A stretch of DNA of 64,000 nucleotides from Gaiellasilicea sp037721555 (GTDB lineage Bacteria; Actinomycetota; Thermoleophilia; Gaiellales; Gaiellaceae), in NCBI GenBank assembly GCA_037721555.1, contig JBBJOI010000011.1:1-64000 (forward strand), read 5' to 3'. The translations under genes and the position numbers were made by a program. The notes under the pieces are model-generated. The model was not told the DNA's origin. It saw only the letters and a list, made by a program, of their open reading frames with translations, and searched no databases. Positions 53,987 to 62,795 of the stretch are shown here, piece after piece. The stretch's first letter is position 1; each line of letters begins with the position of its first letter.

Positions 53987-54484
53987 ATGTCGGATTACAA
54001 GACCGAACCCGTTGACGAGATGGAAGATGTCGTGGCCGTTTTCTACGGTGGCCGCGGTCAGTGGGGTCAGCAGTATGTGATCACCAACCGCCGATTACTG
54101 ATCGGGCCGTTAAACGTCGATATCGCAGCTGAGATCGACACCTACGTAGCCAATAAGCTTGTGCCCGGTGCGGGTGACGTAATTAAGAAGGTCCTCAGCC
54201 TGTACGGCCCGGCGAGCGCGAAGACACTCTGGCTTCGCCACGTCATCGATGTGCGGCCAACTAGCAACGCCAGTTGGTTCAGGCCTCCGCAACTCCGGAT
54301 CACGACCGAGACGGAGGAAGTACTCGAACTCGGAATCATCAAGAAGGGGGCGAGCAGAACGCGGACGATGTTGACGATGAGCCGAGATCCATCAAACAAT
54401 GCCGAGCGAGACCGCGCCGTTGCTGTCCTGAGGCAGGCCGTCGCTGCGGCCAAGGCGGTGCCCACAGCAACCACGGATCGATAG
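53987..54484 (+). CDS. bacterial PH-like domain protein
   Basis: 165 residues from ATG 53987, preceded by GAGAGG. DVVAVFYGGRGQWGQQYVIT and NRRLLIGPLNVDIAAE are the first strands of a bacterial PH/GRAM-like fold, with YVITNRRLLIG as the diagnostic strand pair. KTLWLRHVIDVRPTSNASWF and LRITTETEEVLELGI continue the barrel, and the C-terminal helix is DRAVAVLRQAVAAAKA. Such domains bind phosphoinositide-like or protein ligands at membranes; the target here is unknown. It is intact and follows the KAP cluster. Confidence 0.65.
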   Translation: MSDYKTEPVDEMEDVVAVFYGGRGQWGQQYVITNRRLLIGPLNVDIAAEIDTYVANKLVPGAGDVIKKVLSLYGPASAKTLWLRHVIDVRPTSNASWFRPPQLRITTETEEVLELGIIKKGASRTRTMLTMSRDPSNNAERDRAVAVLRQAVAAAKAVPTATTDR

Positions 54485-54529
54485 CACACGACATGAGGCC
54501 GGCAAGGAATACAAGGTATCGCTCACGCA

Positions 54530-54906
54530 ACGAGTCAGGGCCGCTGCTCTGATCGTCTCGCTCAGGTCGCCGATGCCGACTCGCGGCAGGTGGTGGTCGT
54601 CGTGGTCATCGATCATCGCGTAGAGCAGGTCGTGAGCGTCGGTCGCGCTCAAGAGGCTGGTGTGTGGACACAGTCGCGGAGAATCGCGACCGTACTCGTC
54701 GTGCCGAGTCCGCGTGTCCGGGCCAGGCGCACCGCGTCGCGATCGTCGGCGACAACGACATAGCCCAGTTCCTCGGGGACGACGATGGTCGCCGCCTCGC
54801 CGAGGTGGCGGCGATCGCGCGGCTTGCCCCCGAGGGCGGAGCGCAGACTCTCAATCTGAACCACGGCCAGCGAGCGAATCGGCTCGGGGAGCCACTGGCT
54901 TTTGAT
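54530..54906 (-). pseudogene. PIN-domain toxin remnant (DUF3368-like), frameshifted
   Basis: On the minus strand SLAVVQIESLRSALGGKPRD and LGEAATIVVPEELGYVVVAD then DDRDAVRLARTRGL carry the PIN core (GEA-(T/S)-I...DD...A...G) of DUF3368-type toxins. A frame change near 54655 follows, then LLSATDAHDLLYAMIDDHDD and HHLPRV, the usual end. No start and no antitoxin gene are recognisable upstream. A decayed VapC-like toxin. Confidence 0.6.
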
Positions 54907-55832
54907 CGGACTCTTGGTTGGCGGTGGGCTCGTCTGCGTCGTCTGCCCGTGAGGCGATGGCGACCAGCGAGATCGTCGACTTAACCGCGCGCTTGGCGAG
55001 TCCGGCAGCGGAGCGAGACCAGCCTCGTGCGCGTTCGTGACGGACTGACCACCCCTCACGCTCGATCGCTCGCAGTGCCTTTCGGTTTGCCTCTCGCCGT
55101 CGCAGCCGGTTCGCCAGTGCTCGATGAAGTGCGGTGGGTCATCCTAGATCCACTGCAACATCCCAAAGACCGCGCCGAGCCAAATTCCAGCGAAGATCCG
55201 CCCGGAGGAGCGCCCAGCTCGATGGCGGCGAAACACTAGTGTGTTATCGGCAGTGCCGGGCGGTAGCGCAAGGGTTCGCTGTGTGATGAGGCGTAACAGT
55301 CCACGAACGGCGGGAACGATGCCCTCTTCGGAGTTGGAGTTGATCAAGGTCAAGAAGGGAGGGGTGTTCTTCATGCCACGTAAACCGGCCCCGATACCGG
55401 CTCGTGTAGCCCGGCGACTCTGATGAAGTTGTCTCAAGGACAGGACGGCGTTCTCGCGCCCGGCTCGGGTTCTCGCCGGCGCAGATCACACGTTCACACG
55501 ACGCCACTGACATATCGCGGCCGATACCTAAGAGGAGGCCGCCTCTGTCATCGAGCAAGTCTGCCGCCGGCTCGGGGCGGCTTGGAGGTCTGAAGGGGCT
55601 GATGCGCGTTTCCTTTCGGGGGCCGTCGCTAGCGCCCTACCTAGATAGACCTCTTGTTCTCCCTTGCGTGCCATTGCCGCCGCTGCCGAACCGCTTCATG
55701 TCCAAAGCGCAAATGTGAATGCCACGAACCGCTGCCAAGAGGCTCAGTGCGTGGCCAACTCAGGCACACACGACGATCTGCGTTCGAAGTCGATAGCGTT
55801 TGGCTCCCACTTGGGAAGCGAACGGAGGATGA
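54907..55832. other. no recognisable gene
   Basis: Over 900 bp without a supportable coding region. Minus-strand frames contain one hydrophobic run (SGRIFAGIWLGAVFGMLQWI) that may be a trace of a membrane protein. Otherwise it reads as decayed DNA. Confidence 0.45.
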
Positions 55833-56033
55833 ATGGCGAAGAGGCAGGTGATCGTTTCCGACCTTTCTGGCGAGACGATCGTCGAGGGTCGAGGGGCAAC
55901 GGTGGCAATCAGGTTCGACGACTCACGCCGCGGAACAATCGTCTTAGACGTGACCGCACAAGAGGCGGAGGCCATGGGCGCGAAGGGTCGGAAACAGGCA
56001 CGGCGAGGCAGGAGACCGAAGACAACCGCTTAG
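55833..56033 (+). CDS. small basic protein, Lsr2-N-like
   Basis: 66 residues from ATG 55833 with GGAGG (55824-55828) upstream. KRQVIVSDLSGETIVEGRGA, TVAIRFDDSRRGTIVLDVTA and QEAEAMGAKGRKQARRGRRP form a short beta-beta-beta-alpha module with a basic tail. It recalls the N-terminal dimerisation domain of Lsr2, an actinobacterial nucleoid protein, without its DNA-binding domain. The Lsr2 link is tentative. The gene is intact, well started, and sits at the border between the decayed island and the maltose locus. Confidence 0.65.
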   Translation: MAKRQVIVSDLSGETIVEGRGATVAIRFDDSRRGTIVLDVTAQEAEAMGAKGRKQARRGRRPKTTA

Positions 56034-56213
56034 CGGAGCTATCTCCAAGAGAATCAGCCGCGGGATGCGGTAACGATCACGCGGGCGTCGTCAGTCAAAG
56101 CGACCGCACGAGTTCCAGGCGAGTTTGGTGCACATCCACACAGCGTTCAGGCGGTTGAGCTCGCTGTCTGTACCTTTTCCGATGCAGCTGCTTTGCAAGA
56201 CCTACGAATCGAG

Positions 56214-56246
56214 AGGCTGGGGGAGAGCCGGGCTCTCCCCCAGCCT
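56214..56246 (-). terminator. terminator of the amylase gene
   Basis: A nearly perfect 33-nt palindrome: AGGCTGGGGGAGAGCC (56214-56229) and GGCTCTCCCCCAGCCT (56231-56246). It lies 8 bp beyond the amylase stop, so it is expected to end the lacI-amylase transcript, and it may also stop reading from the left. Confidence 0.75.
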
Positions 56247-56253
56247 GCCGCGG

Positions 56254-58560
56254 TTACTGCCAGGTGAGAACGGCGGTGTCGACTGTGCCTGTGGAACTCG
56301 ACGGGGAGGTGAAGCTCCTGTTGGAGCCCCCTTCCCAGATGACGTTGCCTGAGCCGTCTTTCTTGATGAACTTGAACTGGAACGTCGTCGCTTTGGGGAC
56401 GCTCACTGGCAGGAACCACTCCGGGTAGTTCGGATTCATCATCGCTTCTGAGGCCTTGGCCGCATCCCACGATCCGAGTTCCGGGATGCTTCCGACGACG
56501 TAGACGTTCTGGCCCGTGATCGTGGTCGCGTTCACCTTGAAGTTGACCTGCACCTGGTCGCCTGAGAGCACCTCGTAGCGGAAGGTGTTGCTGGTTGTCG
56601 GGGACTTCACGACAGTGATGTCGAGCACGCCGGGTGTCGCAGCTGCGGGCACCGTCGTCTCGATCATCGTGTCGGTAGCTGAGACGACTGTCGCGGTTGC
56701 GGTCCCGAACTTCACCGTCGGCGTGCCGCCCAGCCCGGTTCCGTAGATGTAGACGATGTTGCCGGCTCGGCCGGAGGTGGAGACGACGTCGCCGACGCGC
56801 GGGATTGTCGTCCCGAGGGAGGGGTTGTACGACCAGACGTCGACCTCACCGCCGCTGAGGGAGAAGCTTGCGAGTTGGCCGCCGCTGACGGTGTTCGAGG
56901 CGCCGAACAGTGTCCCCGTCAGCTGGTCGGTATAGGTTCCTGCAGGGAGGGTCGTGGAGAGCGCCGGAACCATGTAGCTGGCGGCCGGCTGGCGGTTGAC
57001 AGCAACGATGACCTGCTTGTCGTAGAACGTGCGCGAGAAGACGAGGACGTCGTTGGTGGAATAGAGGATCGACGTCTGGCCGTAGGCGAGGGCATCGTTC
57101 GAGGCCCGTAGAGCGGCCAGCTTCTTGATCGTGGTGTAGGCGGTCGTGGTTTGGCTAAAGGATGGTGCGGCGACCTGCATGAAGCCGCGTCCGGCAATGT
57201 CGCTGGAGTTGGCGGACGACATGTATTGCTCGGTGCCGTAGTAGATGTTCGGCGTTCCGCGGGCTGTCATGAGGGTCGCGATCGCGGCGTGGAAGGGTTT
57301 GTCGTTGGGTTGGATGTAGCGGAACCGGGTGACGTCGTGGTTGTCGAGGAACGTGATTGCCTGGTTTTCGTAGATGTAGTCGGCGGAGGTCTGGGTGAGC
57401 ATGCTGCCGAACTGCGTCATCGTCTCGGAGAAGCTTCCGAACGCGTTGGTGCTCGCACGGAAGTACTCGAAGTCGAGGTTGTTGACGGCCGTGCGGTCGG
57501 GGAAGGTGCGGTACTCGTCGTACTTCGGGTCGGGCCTTCCGATGAAGAACTCGCCGAAGTGAGTCAGCGGCCCGCCTGCCGCGCTGTCGATCGAGTCTCG
57601 GAGCCCCTTCACGAAGGCCGGGTTCATGTGCAGCGTCGCGTCATGCCTGAACCCGTCCACGCCGAGTGCCTTCCAGTAGGCGGCCGCCTTCTCGAGGTGG
57701 CCTACGACCTGCGCGTTCTCCTGGGAGAAGTCGGCGAGTGAGCCCAGCTCCTTATGTCGGAAGCCGAACTTGCTGCTGTCGCTGCCGCGGTCGCCGAGGC
57801 CGTGGAACCAGCCGTTCACGTCGTTGTGGGGGTCGGCCAGGAGGTTCTCGATGGCGCTCGAGCCGGAGCAGTTGTACGGTTCGCCGTTGACGTCGAAGCA
57901 GTAGTTGCCGCTTCCGTCCTTGTCTGGTTCGTAAAGCTTCCCGTCCTCGGCCGAGAAGCCGTTCGTGGGGTTCTTCCAGCGGCTGGTGTGGTTGGTGACG
58001 AAATCGATGACGAGCTTCATTCCCTGCGCGTGGAGCGCGTCCCGGAGCGCCTTGAACTTGCTCAGCGCCCCGAAGTGCTTGTTGGTCGCGAAGTAGTTGC
58101 GGACGTGGTAACCGTGGAAGCTGGTCCAGCGGTCGATGCCGCCGCCAGATTGGTAGTCGAGGATCGCGGTGTCGCGGTTTGCGTATGGCGCCGAGATCCA
58201 GACGGCGGTGATCCCCATGTTCTTGAGATAGGTGATCTTGTCGATGATCCCCTGCCAGTCGCCGCCTTGGTAGAGCTTGAGGTCGGCGCCGTTGCCGATG
58301 TTGTTCCCGTCCGGGTCGTCGAAGAGCGTCGGGTCGAAGCCGGTTGGCTTGTTGTTGGTGGTGTCGCCGTCGACGAAGCGGTCGGTGATGATCTGGTAGG
58401 CGACGTCTTTGGGGGTGAGTGGTCCTTGGGCGCCGCTTGCGGTGGCGGCGGAGGCGGCGTTGAGGGTGACGCTTCCGCCGGTGAGGCTGAGCGGCAGAAG
58501 GGCGAGGACGATGACCGCCGCGACACCTACGAGGCGGCGGCGATGGGACTTGAGCTGCAC
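56254..58560 (-). CDS. secreted GH13 amylase with CGTase-like five-domain architecture
   Basis: 768 residues, GTG start at 58560 after AAGGGG. A signal peptide (LVGVAAVIVLALLPLSLTGG) leads to the GH13 barrel: region I VIDFVTNHTS (Asp186), region II GVDGFRHDATLHM (nucleophile Asp307), region III HFGEFFIG (acid/base Glu337) and region IV TFLDNHDVTRF (Asp409). After the barrel and a C-domain comes an IPT/TIG domain (IPRVGDVVSTSGRAGNIVYI). A C-terminal CBM20 starch-binding domain follows (VQVNFKVNATTITGQNVYVV, GSIPELGSWDAAKASEAM). This A-B-C-D-E order is that of cyclodextrin glucanotransferases and maltogenic amylases. Product type cannot be decided without structural comparison. It lies 44 bp downstream of lacI. 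Confidence 0.92.
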   Translation of the reverse strand: MQLKSHRRRLVGVAAVIVLALLPLSLTGGSVTLNAASAATASGAQGPLTPKDVAYQIITDRFVDGDTTNNKPTGFDPTLFDDPDGNNIGNGADLKLYQGGDWQGIIDKITYLKNMGITAVWISAPYANRDTAILDYQSGGGIDRWTSFHGYHVRNYFATNKHFGALSKFKALRDALHAQGMKLVIDFVTNHTSRWKNPTNGFSAEDGKLYEPDKDGSGNYCFDVNGEPYNCSGSSAIENLLADPHNDVNGWFHGLGDRGSDSSKFGFRHKELGSLADFSQENAQVVGHLEKAAAYWKALGVDGFRHDATLHMNPAFVKGLRDSIDSAAGGPLTHFGEFFIGRPDPKYDEYRTFPDRTAVNNLDFEYFRASTNAFGSFSETMTQFGSMLTQTSADYIYENQAITFLDNHDVTRFRYIQPNDKPFHAAIATLMTARGTPNIYYGTEQYMSSANSSDIAGRGFMQVAAPSFSQTTTAYTTIKKLAALRASNDALAYGQTSILYSTNDVLVFSRTFYDKQVIVAVNRQPAASYMVPALSTTLPAGTYTDQLTGTLFGASNTVSGGQLASFSLSGGEVDVWSYNPSLGTTIPRVGDVVSTSGRAGNIVYIYGTGLGGTPTVKFGTATATVVSATDTMIETTVPAAATPGVLDITVVKSPTTSNTFRYEVLSGDQVQVNFKVNATTITGQNVYVVGSIPELGSWDAAKASEAMMNPNYPEWFLPVSVPKATTFQFKFIKKDGSGNVIWEGGSNRSFTSPSSSTGTVDTAVLTWQ

Positions 58561-58604
58561 GAGGTACCCCTTTCTTGATGCTCTGTGGTGCCGTGCGTGA
58601 TCCG

Positions 58605-59663
58605 TCAGCGCCGCGGTCTGACGTTCACTGCACGGCTTGTGGCCGCAGTTCGGTGTCCGGCCCTCCGTTTGCGTGGTGCTGCCCCGGTTGAGGAGCGCAC
58701 GACGAGCTCGGGCTGGAAGAGGTATTCCTCGCGGGGGGCGGCTGTGCCGGCCAGCTCGCCGAGGAGGATGCGGACTGCGGCCCGGCTCATCTCGGGCACC
58801 GCCTGCCGGATCGTGGTCAGGGGCGGCCCCGCGAACGCGACGAGGGCGGAGTCGTCGTGGCCGACGATCGAGACATCGGCGGGGACGGCGAGCCCGCGGG
58901 CGCGGCAGGCGCGGATCGCGCCGAACGCCATCAGGTCGGAGGCGCAGACGGCCGCGGTCGCGCCGTGGTCGAGCAGGCGGCTGGCGGCCGCGTGGCCGCC
59001 CTCAAGCGTGAACAGGGAGTGCTCGACGAGCGGATCGCCAAGGTCGTGGTGGGCGACGGCGGCCTCGAAGGCGGCGACCTTGCGGATCACGGGCACATAC
59101 CGTTCGGGGCCGACCGCGAGGCCGATCCGGGTGTGTCCGAGCGTCACCAAGTGGTCGACGGCGATCCGGGCAGCGGTCGCGTCGTCGGCGGAGATGCTGC
59201 CGGCGTCGACGCCGTGCATCGGCCCGTTGACGAGGACGATCGGGACGCGGAGCGACTGCAGCCGGTGGTAGCGGGCGGGGCTCGCGTGGGTGTCGGCGTG
59301 CATCCCGGAGACGAAGATGATCCCGGCCGCCTCGCGCTCGAGCATCATCTCGATCCAGTCGTCCTCGGAGATCCCCGATGCCGTTTCGGTGCCGAGCATC
59401 GGCGTGTGCCCTGCCTGGGCAAGGAGCGAGGTGATCTGCTGCGCGAAGGCGGCGAAGACCGGGTTCTCGAGTTCCGGGACGACGATCCCGATCAGGGCGG
59501 TGCGGGGGAGGGCGGATCGCGCTTTGGAGTAGCCGATCGCGTCGGCGGCTGCGAGCACGTTCTCGCGCGTGGTCTGGGAGACGCCCGGCTTGCCGCTGAG
59601 CGCGCGGCTGACCGTCGCCTCACTTACCCCGGCTTGACCGGCAACATCGAGCAAACGCACCAC
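58605..59663 (-). CDS. LacI-family transcriptional regulator of the maltose locus
   Basis: 352 residues from GTG 59663; a longer frame lacks support and would cover the operators. The N-terminal LacI HTH (VRLLDVAGQAGVSEATVSRA, then LSGKPGVSQTTRENVL) is followed by a periplasmic-binding-protein-like sensor domain (TALIGIVVPELENPVFAAFA, FVSGMHADTH, VPIVLVNGPMHGVDAGSISA, DVSIVGHDDSALVAFAGPPL, TTIRQ). It resembles MalR/CelR-type actinobacterial regulators, probably responding to maltodextrins. It is divergent from malE across a 163-bp spacer that holds two palindromic sites, and upstream of the amylase on its own strand. Confidence 0.9.
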   Translation of the reverse strand: MVRLLDVAGQAGVSEATVSRALSGKPGVSQTTRENVLAAADAIGYSKARSALPRTALIGIVVPELENPVFAAFAQQITSLLAQAGHTPMLGTETASGISEDDWIEMMLEREAAGIIFVSGMHADTHASPARYHRLQSLRVPIVLVNGPMHGVDAGSISADDATAARIAVDHLVTLGHTRIGLAVGPERYVPVIRKVAAFEAAVAHHDLGDPLVEHSLFTLEGGHAAASRLLDHGATAAVCASDLMAFGAIRACRARGLAVPADVSIVGHDDSALVAFAGPPLTTIRQAVPEMSRAAVRILLGELAGTAAPREEYLFQPELVVRSSTGAAPRKRRAGHRTAATSRAVNVRPRR

Positions 59664-59686
59664 GTCCCTGCCGATGCTACAAGTCC

Positions 59687-59715
59687 TTGCGCAACTTTGC
59701 AGAGAACTTGCGCAA
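59687..59715. promoter_or_regulatory. paired LacI-type operators between lacI and malE
   Basis: The palindrome TTGCGCAA occurs twice, at 59687-59694 and 59708-59715. The second extends to a perfect CTTGCGCAAG. Their centres are 21 bp apart, two helical turns, so two dimers would bind one DNA face. The even-symmetry CG centre is typical of LacI-family operators. They probably control lacI-amylase and malEFG together. Confidence 0.8.
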
Positions 59716-59826
59716 GAGGACAAGCGCTCGTAGAGTGCAGGCGTTCACGAGATCGAGTCTTTCGTCTTGGCGGGATGATCCGCCGGAATCCTGTGGCGGG
59801 TTGCCCGCCTGGAAGGGGAGAAGGAA

Positions 59827-61065
59827 ATGCAGAGCCTCAGCAAGCGCACGATCGGCGTGCTTGTGGCAGCGACGGCGCTGCTCGTCGCGATGTTCGTCAT
59901 CGCCAGCCCGTCCACCGCCGCCGAGAGCCAGATTCGCGTCTGGACAGACAAGGACCGCAAAGCTGCGGTTGAGAAGGTCGTCGGCGCGTGGGCCGCCTCA
60001 AAGGGTCTCCGAGTCGAGGTTCTGGAGAAGGATTTCGGCAAGATCCGCGACGATCTGAAGACGGTTCAGCCGGAAAGCGCTCCGGATGTGATCATCGGCG
60101 CGCACGACTGGACCGGGCAGCTCGCGGCCGACGGCCTCGTCTTGCCGCTGTTCCCGACCAAGGCCACCCGGGCGCAGTTCCCGAGCTACGCGCTCGGCGC
60201 CTTCTCATACGGGACGGCGGTGAAGCGGCTCTACGCAGCACCGGTCGCACTGGAGAACATCGCGCTGGTGGTGAACACCAAGCTCGCGAAGGTGCCGACC
60301 ACGTTCGCCGAGTTCCAAGCGTCGGCGCTCGCGTTCAAGAAGAAGGCGAAGGGCAATCTCGCTGTCGCGGTGCCGCAGGGCGCAGCCGGTGACGCCTACC
60401 ACATGTACCCGTTCTTCTCAGGGCTGGGGGGCTACGTCTTCGGCGTCAACAAGGCAGGCAACCTCGATCCGTCCGACATCGGTGTGGCGAACAAGACGTT
60501 CCTCTCGAACGCTGCGCAGATCGATGCCTGGAACAAGTCGGGCTTCCTCAACTCGAAGATCGATTACGGTGTTGGCAAGGAGTCGTTCCTGAAGGGCAAG
60601 GCCGCCTTCTGGATCACGGGTCCCTGGGAGGCGGACACGCTCCGGACGAGCAAGCTCAAGTACAAGATCGTCCAGGTGCCGGCGAACAAGTTCAAGTCGG
60701 TGCCGTTCCTCGGCGTCCAGGGCTTCATGGTCACGAAGTTCGCCGCCACGCACGGCCTCGAGAGTGCCGCCAAGGACCTCGTCGGCAGCTACATGATGCG
60801 GCCGGACGGGCAGGCGGCGCTTGCAGCCGCGAACGGTCGCTTCCCGGCCAACATGGTCGCAGGCAAGGCCGTCAAGGATCCCCTCCTCGCGCAGTTCGGC
60901 AAGGCGGGCGTCGGCGGCGTCCCGATGCCGAACATTCCACAGATGTCCAGCGTCTGGAGTGACCTCGCCAGTGCCTGGGTGAAGTCGACGAAGGGCTCCG
61001 GCGCCTCCAAGGCACGCACGGCTTTCGCGACGGCCGCGCGTAACATCGCCAACAAGATCGGCTAA
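59827..61065 (+). CDS. malE: maltodextrin ABC transporter substrate-binding protein (MalE-like)
   Basis: 412 residues, ATG 59827 after GGGGAGAAGGAA. The signal peptide RTIGVLVAATALLVAMFVIA ends at ASPSTAAES. There is no lipobox cysteine, so the mature protein would be free unless anchored another way, which is unusual for a Gram-positive. The mature part has the MalE/SBP1 pattern: IRVWTDKDRKAAVEKVVGAW, APDVIIGAHDWTGQLAADGL, VALENIALVVNTKLA, KAAFWITGPWEADTLR, and a C-terminus PNIPQMSSVWSDLASAW. It is first in the malEFG operon, with a strong hairpin separating it from malF. Confidence 0.92.
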   Translation: MQSLSKRTIGVLVAATALLVAMFVIASPSTAAESQIRVWTDKDRKAAVEKVVGAWAASKGLRVEVLEKDFGKIRDDLKTVQPESAPDVIIGAHDWTGQLAADGLVLPLFPTKATRAQFPSYALGAFSYGTAVKRLYAAPVALENIALVVNTKLAKVPTTFAEFQASALAFKKKAKGNLAVAVPQGAAGDAYHMYPFFSGLGGYVFGVNKAGNLDPSDIGVANKTFLSNAAQIDAWNKSGFLNSKIDYGVGKESFLKGKAAFWITGPWEADTLRTSKLKYKIVQVPANKFKSVPFLGVQGFMVTKFAATHGLESAAKDLVGSYMMRPDGQAALAAANGRFPANMVAGKAVKDPLLAQFGKAGVGGVPMPNIPQMSSVWSDLASAWVKSTKGSGASKARTAFATAARNIANKIG

Positions 61066-61075
61066 ACCCGTAGGG

Positions 61076-61104
61076 CGGCGCCCGGGTAGTCGACCCGGGC
61101 GCCG
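61076..61104 (+). terminator. intercistronic hairpin between malE and malF
   Basis: A 12-bp stem CGGCGCCCGGGT/ACCCGGGCGCCG with the 5-nt loop AGTCG is followed by TCCTTTCTT. It likely attenuates read-through, so the binding protein is made in excess over the membrane subunits. Confidence 0.78.
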
Positions 61105-61140
61105 TCCTTTCTTCGTCTCGACGACTTTTCCGGAGGCAGC

Positions 61141-62769
61141 TTGAGTACTGCGACCTCGCCTCTCGAACCGGCACGCGCATCGCGGCTCGGCGCCGCGTCG
61201 GCCGCCGCATGGTCTGCCCCAGCGCGACTGATGGCCGTTTTCTCCGGCACGGTCGGTCTAGGGATCAAGATCGCGCTGCTCGCGGCGGTGAACGGAGTCG
61301 CGGTCTGGGGCGGCACCGTGCTCGCCGCGGAGGAGAAGTGGCTCGCGCTCGGCGTCCTGGTGGCAGCCACGGTCGCGATCGACCTGATCTATCTCTCGCC
61401 GCGCCGGGCGATCCCGCTCAAGTTCCTCGTCCCGGGGACGGTCTTCCTTGTTGCCTTCCAGATCGTGCCGATCGTCTACAACGTCAATGTCGGCTTCACG
61501 AACTGGTCGACCGGCCACATTCTCGTCAAGAGCGAGGCGATCGCAGGCATCCAGCGCAACTCGCTCGGTCCTCCCCCGGAGGGGGCGGCGTATGCGATGG
61601 CGCCCGCTCGGGACGCGGGCGGCAACCTCGTTCTCCTCCTTGTCGACGACACGACCGGGGATCAGTTCGTCGGGAGCCACGGCGGCCTCGAACCGCTAGA
61701 TAGGGAGACCTTGAAGCTCGGCGAGTTCGGCACGATCGAGGCCGCGCCGAGCGGATACACGCTCGTCAAGGGCGCCGAGCTGCTCCGGCTCGACACCCAG
61801 CTTTCGAGCTTCACGGTCCCGACCGAGTCCGGCGCGATCAGATCGGAAGGAACCGAAGCGGCGCTCGAGCTAGCGCCCACACTCCGGTACGACCGGGTCC
61901 GGGACACGTTCACGAGGACCGAGGACGGGACGGTGTTCAGGGACAACAGGAGGGGAGCGTACGTCGCCGCGGGCGGGGAGGAGCTCGAGCCGGGCTGGCG
62001 CACAAACATCGGCCTGGCCAACTTCAGCGCCGTCCTCACCGACCCGCTGATCCGGGAGCCGTTCCTGCGCGTCTTCGCCTGGACCTTTGTCTTCGCGGCC
62101 TCGATCGTGCTCGTCTCATTCGTGCTGGGGCTCTTCCTGGCGATCGTCCTGAACAAGCCGACGTTGCGCTTCCGGCGCGGCTACCAGGTGGTGCTGATCG
62201 TGCCTTACGCGCTGCCGGCGTTTCTCGCCGTGCTCGTCTGGGGCGGCCTCTTGAACGACGACTTCGGGGTCGTCAACAACGCCCTCCACACCTCTATCCC
62301 CTGGCTCTTCGACCCCTGGTGGGCGCGGGTCTCGGTGATCGCCGTCAGCGTCTGGCTGACCGTGCCCTACTTCCTCCTCGTCTCGCTCGGCGCGCTGCAA
62401 TCCATTCCGAGCGAGCTCGTCGAGGCTGCGCGCGTCGACGGAGGTGGCCCCGGGGCGATTCTGCGGCGGGTGACGCTGCCGCTCCTGCTCGTGGTGGTGG
62501 CGCCGCTGATGATCGCCTCCTTTGCGCTCAACTTCAACAACTTCGTCAACATCTACCTGCTGACCGCGGGAGGCCCGCCGGCGGAAGATCAATCCGTCGC
62601 CGGCGCCACCGACATCCTGATCACCTACACCTACAAGCTCGCGTTCGAGGCCGGGAAGGGAAACGACTTCGGCCTCGCGTGCGCCGTCTCGATCTTCATC
62701 TTCATGATCGTCGCCTCGATCTCTGGTGCGGCCTTCTGGAAGACCGGCTCCCTGGAGAACGTGCGCTGA
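61141..62769 (+). CDS. malF: maltodextrin ABC transporter permease MalF-like
   Basis: 542 residues from a TTG at 61141 with GGAGG upstream. Early TM helices (LGIKIALLAAVNGVAVWGGT, LALGVLVAATVAIDLIYL, KFLVPGTVFLVAFQIVPIVY) are followed by a ~170-residue external loop, corresponding to the large P2 loop of MalF. Then come the core permease helices and the EAA signature ELVEAARVDGGGPGAILRRV. The large loop marks it as MalF rather than a generic sugar permease. It forms a heterodimer with MalG. The ATPase (MalK/MsiK) is not in the window, as is usual where one shared ATPase serves many systems. Confidence 0.92.
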   Translation: MSTATSPLEPARASRLGAASAAAWSAPARLMAVFSGTVGLGIKIALLAAVNGVAVWGGTVLAAEEKWLALGVLVAATVAIDLIYLSPRRAIPLKFLVPGTVFLVAFQIVPIVYNVNVGFTNWSTGHILVKSEAIAGIQRNSLGPPPEGAAYAMAPARDAGGNLVLLLVDDTTGDQFVGSHGGLEPLDRETLKLGEFGTIEAAPSGYTLVKGAELLRLDTQLSSFTVPTESGAIRSEGTEAALELAPTLRYDRVRDTFTRTEDGTVFRDNRRGAYVAAGGEELEPGWRTNIGLANFSAVLTDPLIREPFLRVFAWTFVFAASIVLVSFVLGLFLAIVLNKPTLRFRRGYQVVLIVPYALPAFLAVLVWGGLLNDDFGVVNNALHTSIPWLFDPWWARVSVIAVSVWLTVPYFLLVSLGALQSIPSELVEAARVDGGGPGAILRRVTLPLLLVVVAPLMIASFALNFNNFVNIYLLTAGGPPAEDQSVAGATDILITYTYKLAFEAGKGNDFGLACAVSIFIFMIVASISGAAFWKTGSLENVR

Positions 62770-62795
62770 CAACGCACGAGCAGACCCTCGAGCGA

